From assembly GCF_943192995.1 (NCBI RefSeq), contig NZ_CALPCP010000040.1, positions 1-33,372 on the forward strand: a DNA stretch of 33,372 bases, written 5' to 3'. Source of the stretch: Flintibacter muris (lineage in GTDB: Bacteria > Bacillota > Clostridia > Oscillospirales > Oscillospiraceae). Shown here piece after piece: positions 29,617-33,372 of the stretch; the first letter of the stretch is position 1, and each line of letters starts with the position of its first letter. The notes under the pieces are model-generated. The model worked only from the letters and a program-made list of their open reading frames with translations, ran no database searches and was not told the DNA's origin. The position numbers were made by a program, and so were the translations under genes.

Positions 29617-30740
29617 ATCTGCGAATGTGGAAAGGTATCCTCGACTCCGAGACGGCGACCATCACTTTTCCAACGACTCTGGATGAGGTTCAGAAGGAAA
29701 TGAGAGGTTTAGAGGAGTTCGGTCAACGTTATGGCCTGGTAAGAGGCATCGACGGTGAAGGCCCGGCACAAGTTCTGACCGGACGTGTCAGGGTCGATGA
29801 CCTGAACACGGAAGCCGGAATCCAAAATCTCAACCAATTGGCTGAGGTGATAGACCATATGGACAGCGAAAGGCTGAAATTCCTCGGCGGGGCGCTGGCA
29901 CTGGAACGAGCCGATGATCTGAATGATGTTCTGCGCATCATAGCCAGCCTGGATCAGTATGAAATATTTCCCAGGATCAAGACAGATGAGGACTTGGGGC
30001 ATTTTCTGGTGGAAACCGCGCCCATTACCGGGAAATTTTCTTTTCCCGAGAAAGTCCAGCCCTATCTGGACTACGCCAAGATCGGCGCGGAGCAGCGGGA
30101 TGTTCTTGGCGGGATGTATACATCCAATGGCTTCATCAAACGCCGGGAACAAGCCCCTGTACAGGCCGAAGCGCCGAAGGCCATCGTCCTGACGCTCATG
30201 GCCTTGGAGCATAGTGATACCCTGCTCCTCCCCGCTTCCGCCGAACAGCTGGAGCAGGCAAAAAGGGCGCTGGAGATCGAGGACTTCTCCCAGGCGGTGA
30301 TCGCCGGCGTCGACTACGAAGCCCCCAGCTTGAACCGGCTGATCCCCAGAGACTGCATCACCGTGGAATACGCCAATGAGATGGCGCAATGTCTTCGCAG
30401 ACTTAAAACAGACGGCGAGATGATGAAATACTGCGCCGCGCTGGAGGTAGAGGAGCCGTCCACCTTCACCGAAGCCCTTGATATGGCCATAGACATCGAT
30501 GACTATGAGCTGATCTCCAGCAGTGAGCGTGAGTATGGCCGTCAGGCCCTGATCCGCATGGGCGCAAATGACGAGGTTCTGGAGGCCATAGAGGGACACA
30601 CCGATTTTGACCGGCTGGGCAGCGAGATGATGGAGGAGGACGGCGTCCGGCAGACCGGATTCGGTATGGTACGCCGTTTGAGCAAGCCCTTTTCGCCCGA
30701 GCCGGAGCCAGGCCAGCAGATGGGAGGGTTATCATGCTGA
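29613..30740 (+). CDS. ArdA-like protein, paralogue 2
   Basis: This 375-residue acidic protein shares the plan of its neighbours: an N-terminal domain with NLNQLAEVIDHMDSERLKFL, a middle LLLPASAEQLEQAKRALEIEDFSQAVIAG (described by its motif) and a C-terminal GRQALIRMGANDEV... DFDRLGSEMMEEDGVRQTGFGMVRRL. It resembles paralogue 3 closely along its whole length and paralogue 1 loosely. The start ATG at 29613 overlaps the previous stop. Its tail GQQMGGLSC matches the tail of paralogue 1, which encodes the ribosome binding site of the next gene. Antirestriction function is inferred. Confidence 0.65.
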   Translation: MNLRMWKGILDSETATITFPTTLDEVQKEMRGLEEFGQRYGLVRGIDGEGPAQVLTGRVRVDDLNTEAGIQNLNQLAEVIDHMDSERLKFLGGALALERADDLNDVLRIIASLDQYEIFPRIKTDEDLGHFLVETAPITGKFSFPEKVQPYLDYAKIGAEQRDVLGGMYTSNGFIKRREQAPVQAEAPKAIVLTLMALEHSDTLLLPASAEQLEQAKRALEIEDFSQAVIAGVDYEAPSLNRLIPRDCITVEYANEMAQCLRRLKTDGEMMKYCAALEVEEPSTFTEALDMAIDIDDYELISSSEREYGRQALIRMGANDEVLEAIEGHTDFDRLGSEMMEEDGVRQTGFGMVRRLSKPFSPEPEPGQQMGGLSC

Positions 30741-31858
30741 AGCTGAATATACTCAGCGGCAGAGTGATCGAGCAGTTGGAGCTGCCGGTGCCGCTGGACG
30801 AATTCAAACGTAAGGTCGATGAGATCCGTTTGGCGGGCCAGCCGAATACCGCGCCCACGGTATTGAGCGTTGACAGCTCCGTTCCTGCCCTCAGCTGGCA
30901 TCTCCAGCAGACTGCGCTGGACAACGATCCTGTGCTCCAAGAACTGAACCAGCTGGCAGAGGTAATCAATGGGATGGACGCCGCGGGCTACTATCATCTG
31001 AATAAGGCTCTGTCCACAGACCATAAGCAGAGTCTGGACATGATCCATCATACTGCCATCTATATAAGGCCGAGCAGTACAGGCTGCTATGAGGTCATTC
31101 CAGGAATAACCATGCACGAGGACTTGGGCAAGTGGCTGGTGGAACATGACCGTCTGGAGGGAAAAACTCCGGAGATTCTGCGGCCCTACCTGAACTACCG
31201 CTCCATTGGGGTAGATTATTGCAATGATCACGATGGGGAGATTCTGTCCGGCGGCTATGTAGGGATACGGGAAGGCGCCATGGAGCAGTTCTGGGATGAG
31301 CAGAGCCTTCTCCAGCTGACGCTTGCCACATCGAAAGGAACCTTCTCCATCAACCTCCCCGCCGCAACTGAGCGTATGGACCAGGCAAAAAGGGCTCTGG
31401 ATCTGGAGGACTTCGCTGAGGCCAGCATCACCGATATCAAGCTCTCAACACCGTACCAGGAGGCCAAACTTCCCTTGTGCGCCATCACTGTGGAGGATGC
31501 CAACACATTGGCGATGTACCTTGAAATGATGGAGCAGGAGGACGGAGACCTGAAAAAGTTCCTTGCGGTTCTGGAGGTGGAGCAGCCAGATACCTTTACC
31601 GAGGTCGTCCGCATCGCCATGAATCGGGATAACTACGAGCAGATCCCGGAGGATATGGATGAGTACGGGAAGCAGATGCTTCGGCGCATCGGGGCTGACG
31701 ATGAAGTCATTGATACCATCGACGGGTATATGGATTTTGCCCGTCTGGGCGAGGACTCCATGGCAGAGGACGGCGTCCGGCGGACAGAGTTCGGCCTGGT
31801 GCGCCGGCTGAGCTCCCCTTTTCCGCCTGGCCCGGAGATCGGTCAGACGATGATGTAA
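30734..31858 (+). CDS. ArdA-like protein, paralogue 3
   Basis: This 374-residue protein is homologous to paralogue 2: shared ELNQLAEVI, AKRALDLEDFAEASI and YGKQMLRRIGADDEVIDTI, then DFARLGEDSMAEDGVRRTEFGLVRRL. The start ATG at 30734 is 7 bp before the stop of paralogue 2, with GGGAGGG upstream. An acidic overall composition fits DNA mimicry. The gene ends before a short hairpin (GCTGGA/TCCAGC, 31862-31876). Confidence 0.65.
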   Translation: MLKLNILSGRVIEQLELPVPLDEFKRKVDEIRLAGQPNTAPTVLSVDSSVPALSWHLQQTALDNDPVLQELNQLAEVINGMDAAGYYHLNKALSTDHKQSLDMIHHTAIYIRPSSTGCYEVIPGITMHEDLGKWLVEHDRLEGKTPEILRPYLNYRSIGVDYCNDHDGEILSGGYVGIREGAMEQFWDEQSLLQLTLATSKGTFSINLPAATERMDQAKRALDLEDFAEASITDIKLSTPYQEAKLPLCAITVEDANTLAMYLEMMEQEDGDLKKFLAVLEVEQPDTFTEVVRIAMNRDNYEQIPEDMDEYGKQMLRRIGADDEVIDTIDGYMDFARLGEDSMAEDGVRRTEFGLVRRLSSPFPPGPEIGQTMM

Positions 31859-31930
31859 AAAAAGCTGGACTTTCCAGCAAAGGTGTGGTATTTGTGTTTG
31901 CTGCAAAACTAAAAGGAAGAGGTGAAACCA

Positions 31931-33349
31931 TTGCAAATCAACATCTACAAGGACAAAATGCTGGGGGCCCGGCTGTTTGGGGCCTCGGTGCTGTACAGTG
32001 CCAAGCCCATCCCCCGTGAGGATGTGCCTCCGGGTTGGCGCTGCTATGACCTGCGGGGTACGGCCCGGCATCCGGACGAACCTCACTCGCTGGTGGAAAT
32101 GGCGGAGGAAAACCACGCCGGTTCTATCCTCTCCTACCTGCCGCTGAAAAGCGGGCGTTCCCAGTACAGACTGGTCAAGAATATGTTCCAATTGACCGGG
32201 ACATATCCCACCCTGGCAGAGTTCTGCGCTGAGGAAAAGATCCGCTGCCCCGAAACCCCTATCCGACATCTGCTGCGCCCCGCATCCCCCGAGGATGCGG
32301 GGCTTTTCTATGCCCAGACGCCGGAGAGGGATAAGGAGCTGGGAGCCATCGGCCATGTCCGCATCGACTTCGGGCACAACGGACGCGAGGGCTTCTACCA
32401 CACCTGGTGGCCCAGAGGCTCCGAGGAACTGAATACCCAGGAGTTCCAGGCTGAGCTGGACAAGGTGGTGAACGATCTTCGCAGGAGCGTTCTGAAAGAC
32501 CTCTCCTCCATGCGGCGGTACTGCTATGGCAGCGAGGGGGCCATTGAGGGTGGTACCTGCTACCAGAACTACGGCTTCACGCTGGAGACGGAGCGATACC
32601 TCTATCGCCTGCGGTGCAACCCCGTCGAGGGCGACTACCAGGCATACCTCTCCTGCTTCGACAAGCAGGCCCAGCAGATGGGGCTGACGGAAAAAGGGCG
32701 CCAGGCACTCCAAAACGCCGCCAACCCCACGCTCCCCCACAGCTATGACTGGTATGTGATCGAGCACATCAACACACCTGAGCGGCAAGTGACCCACCAG
32801 CTCCCGCTGGAGGAGGCTATGCAGTTATACGCCGGCCTTGACTGCGAGGATAAGCGGCTGGGGGTCACTAAGGACGGCATCGCCGCAGTGGATCTGGCCA
32901 TCCATTGGGATGGCCGGGAATGGCTGTCGGAGGATCGCCTGAAACTGGACAGCTTCAAGGATGACCCAGTGGTGGCGGATGCCGCCGCCCGGCTCCAGCA
33001 AGTGCTGGACGAAAGCCCGGCTGTCGGACGGGTCACCTTCGCCAGCGGGGAGCGGTGGAACTACACCGATCCGGAGAAGTATCTCCAGGCTGTCCGTGAG
33101 GAACTGCCCCGCCAGGCCACCACCGGCTTCCGCTGCGAGACCCTGACTGACGACCCGGCGATCCGCAAGGCCGTGGATGATATGCTCTGCGATCTGTATG
33201 GGGAGGAGAATCCCCACACTCTGGAGGACTACGGCAGCACCGGCATGACGATGGGAGGACATAAGTTTTGTCTCCCGGCACTTCTCCGCCGTGACCACGC
33301 AGAGCGTTTACGAGATCATCCAACACGGCTCGGCGGCCCTGCCTGGTGA
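31931..33349 (+). CDS. LPD28-domain conjugative-element protein, frame change near its 3' end
   Basis: This 472-residue protein starts QINIYKDKMLGARLFGASVL, with the LPD28 landmarks WRCYDLRGTARHPDEPHS, NHAGSILSYLPLKS and LAEFC in the first 100 residues. LPD domains occur in large polyvalent proteins of conjugative elements; this may enter the recipient with the DNA. Further segments (DWYVIEHINTPERQVTHQLP, VGRVTFASGERWNYTDP) are unrecognised. The start TTG at 31931 is preferred because AGAGGTGA precedes it; GTG at 31922 is the alternative. From about 33250 the coding signal moves to another frame (see finding), so the last 35 residues here may be spurious. Confidence 0.75.
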   Translation: MQINIYKDKMLGARLFGASVLYSAKPIPREDVPPGWRCYDLRGTARHPDEPHSLVEMAEENHAGSILSYLPLKSGRSQYRLVKNMFQLTGTYPTLAEFCAEEKIRCPETPIRHLLRPASPEDAGLFYAQTPERDKELGAIGHVRIDFGHNGREGFYHTWWPRGSEELNTQEFQAELDKVVNDLRRSVLKDLSSMRRYCYGSEGAIEGGTCYQNYGFTLETERYLYRLRCNPVEGDYQAYLSCFDKQAQQMGLTEKGRQALQNAANPTLPHSYDWYVIEHINTPERQVTHQLPLEEAMQLYAGLDCEDKRLGVTKDGIAAVDLAIHWDGREWLSEDRLKLDSFKDDPVVADAAARLQQVLDESPAVGRVTFASGERWNYTDPEKYLQAVREELPRQATTGFRCETLTDDPAIRKAVDDMLCDLYGEENPHTLEDYGSTGMTMGGHKFCLPALLRRDHAERLRDHPTRLGGPAW

Positions 33350-33372
33350 AATGGTGGCGGCAGCTGTGTATC
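33255..33372 (+). CDS. Possible start of next gene, or frameshifted end of the LPD28 gene (cut by window end)
   Basis: In the third frame codons from 33255 read EDISFVSRHFSAVTTQSVYE then IIQHGSAALPGEMVAAAVY, open to the window end. Third-codon positions are strongly G/C as in neighbouring genes, unlike the frame of the annotated LPD28 tail. No good start codon follows GGGAGGA (33254-33260); GTG at 33291 is the first plausible one. Either a frameshift joins it to the LPD28 gene, or a new gene begins here. Confidence 0.4.

Overview
The window looks like a genomic-island-rich stretch of a gut Clostridia genome (Oscillospiraceae/Lachnospiraceae-like). The evidence is Firmicutes-style AGGAGG ribosome binding sites, GC-rich core genes with small AT-rich intruders, and a gene set typical of Tn1549/CTn-type conjugative elements (SSB, ParB, ParM, cysteine-rich VLP, ArdA-like and LPD28 proteins). 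No rRNA, tRNA or CRISPR array was seen.

Left part (1-1.5 kb): the C-terminal end of a Fic protein, then on the minus strand an excisionase-like HTH gene and a replication-type winged-helix protein. They are preceded by a pair of imperfect direct repeats. These look like mobile-element maintenance genes.

1.6-11.5 kb is a regulatory island with three ECF sigma-factor modules. Module 1 (+) is sigma, six-TM protein, ABC ATPase and two ABC-2 permeases. Module 2 (-) is sigma plus a large membrane protein with an extracytoplasmic domain. Module 3 (-) is sigma plus a zinc-finger anti-sigma factor. Near-identical terminator hairpins occur as pairs around these modules, suggesting cassette-like exchange. 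Between modules 1 and 2 lies an AT-rich membrane gene whose motifs resemble glycosyltransferase family 51 (peptidoglycan transglycosylase).

11.5-14.3 kb holds small accessory genes: SUKH-like, DUF1801, DUF2200 and a secreted CAP-domain protein.

14.5-23.7 kb is a minus-strand block of a conjugative element. Read in transcription order it runs: truncated SpaA-type surface protein, SSB, ParB, three poorly known genes, DUF4240, a ParM actin fused in frame to a DNA methyltransferase, a small protein plus VapD-like RNase pair, a small conserved protein, MobC, and an integrase N-terminal fragment. The block ends at an att-like pair of 26-bp repeats that differ only in a 5-bp core.

23.7-26.1 kb is an AT-rich resistance-type insertion. 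It has a serine-recombinase remnant, a consensus promoter, a leader with two tandem terminators, and an ABC-F ATPase. It interrupts the element exactly where the SpaA gene loses its 5' part.

26.2-33.37 kb returns to plus-strand conjugative-element genes: a small sigma-70-like factor, a candidate three-way-junction RNA, an oriT-like palindrome cluster, a cysteine-rich VLP protein, a decayed RepA-like ORF, three tandem ArdA-like paralogues and an LPD28 protein that changes reading frame near the window end.
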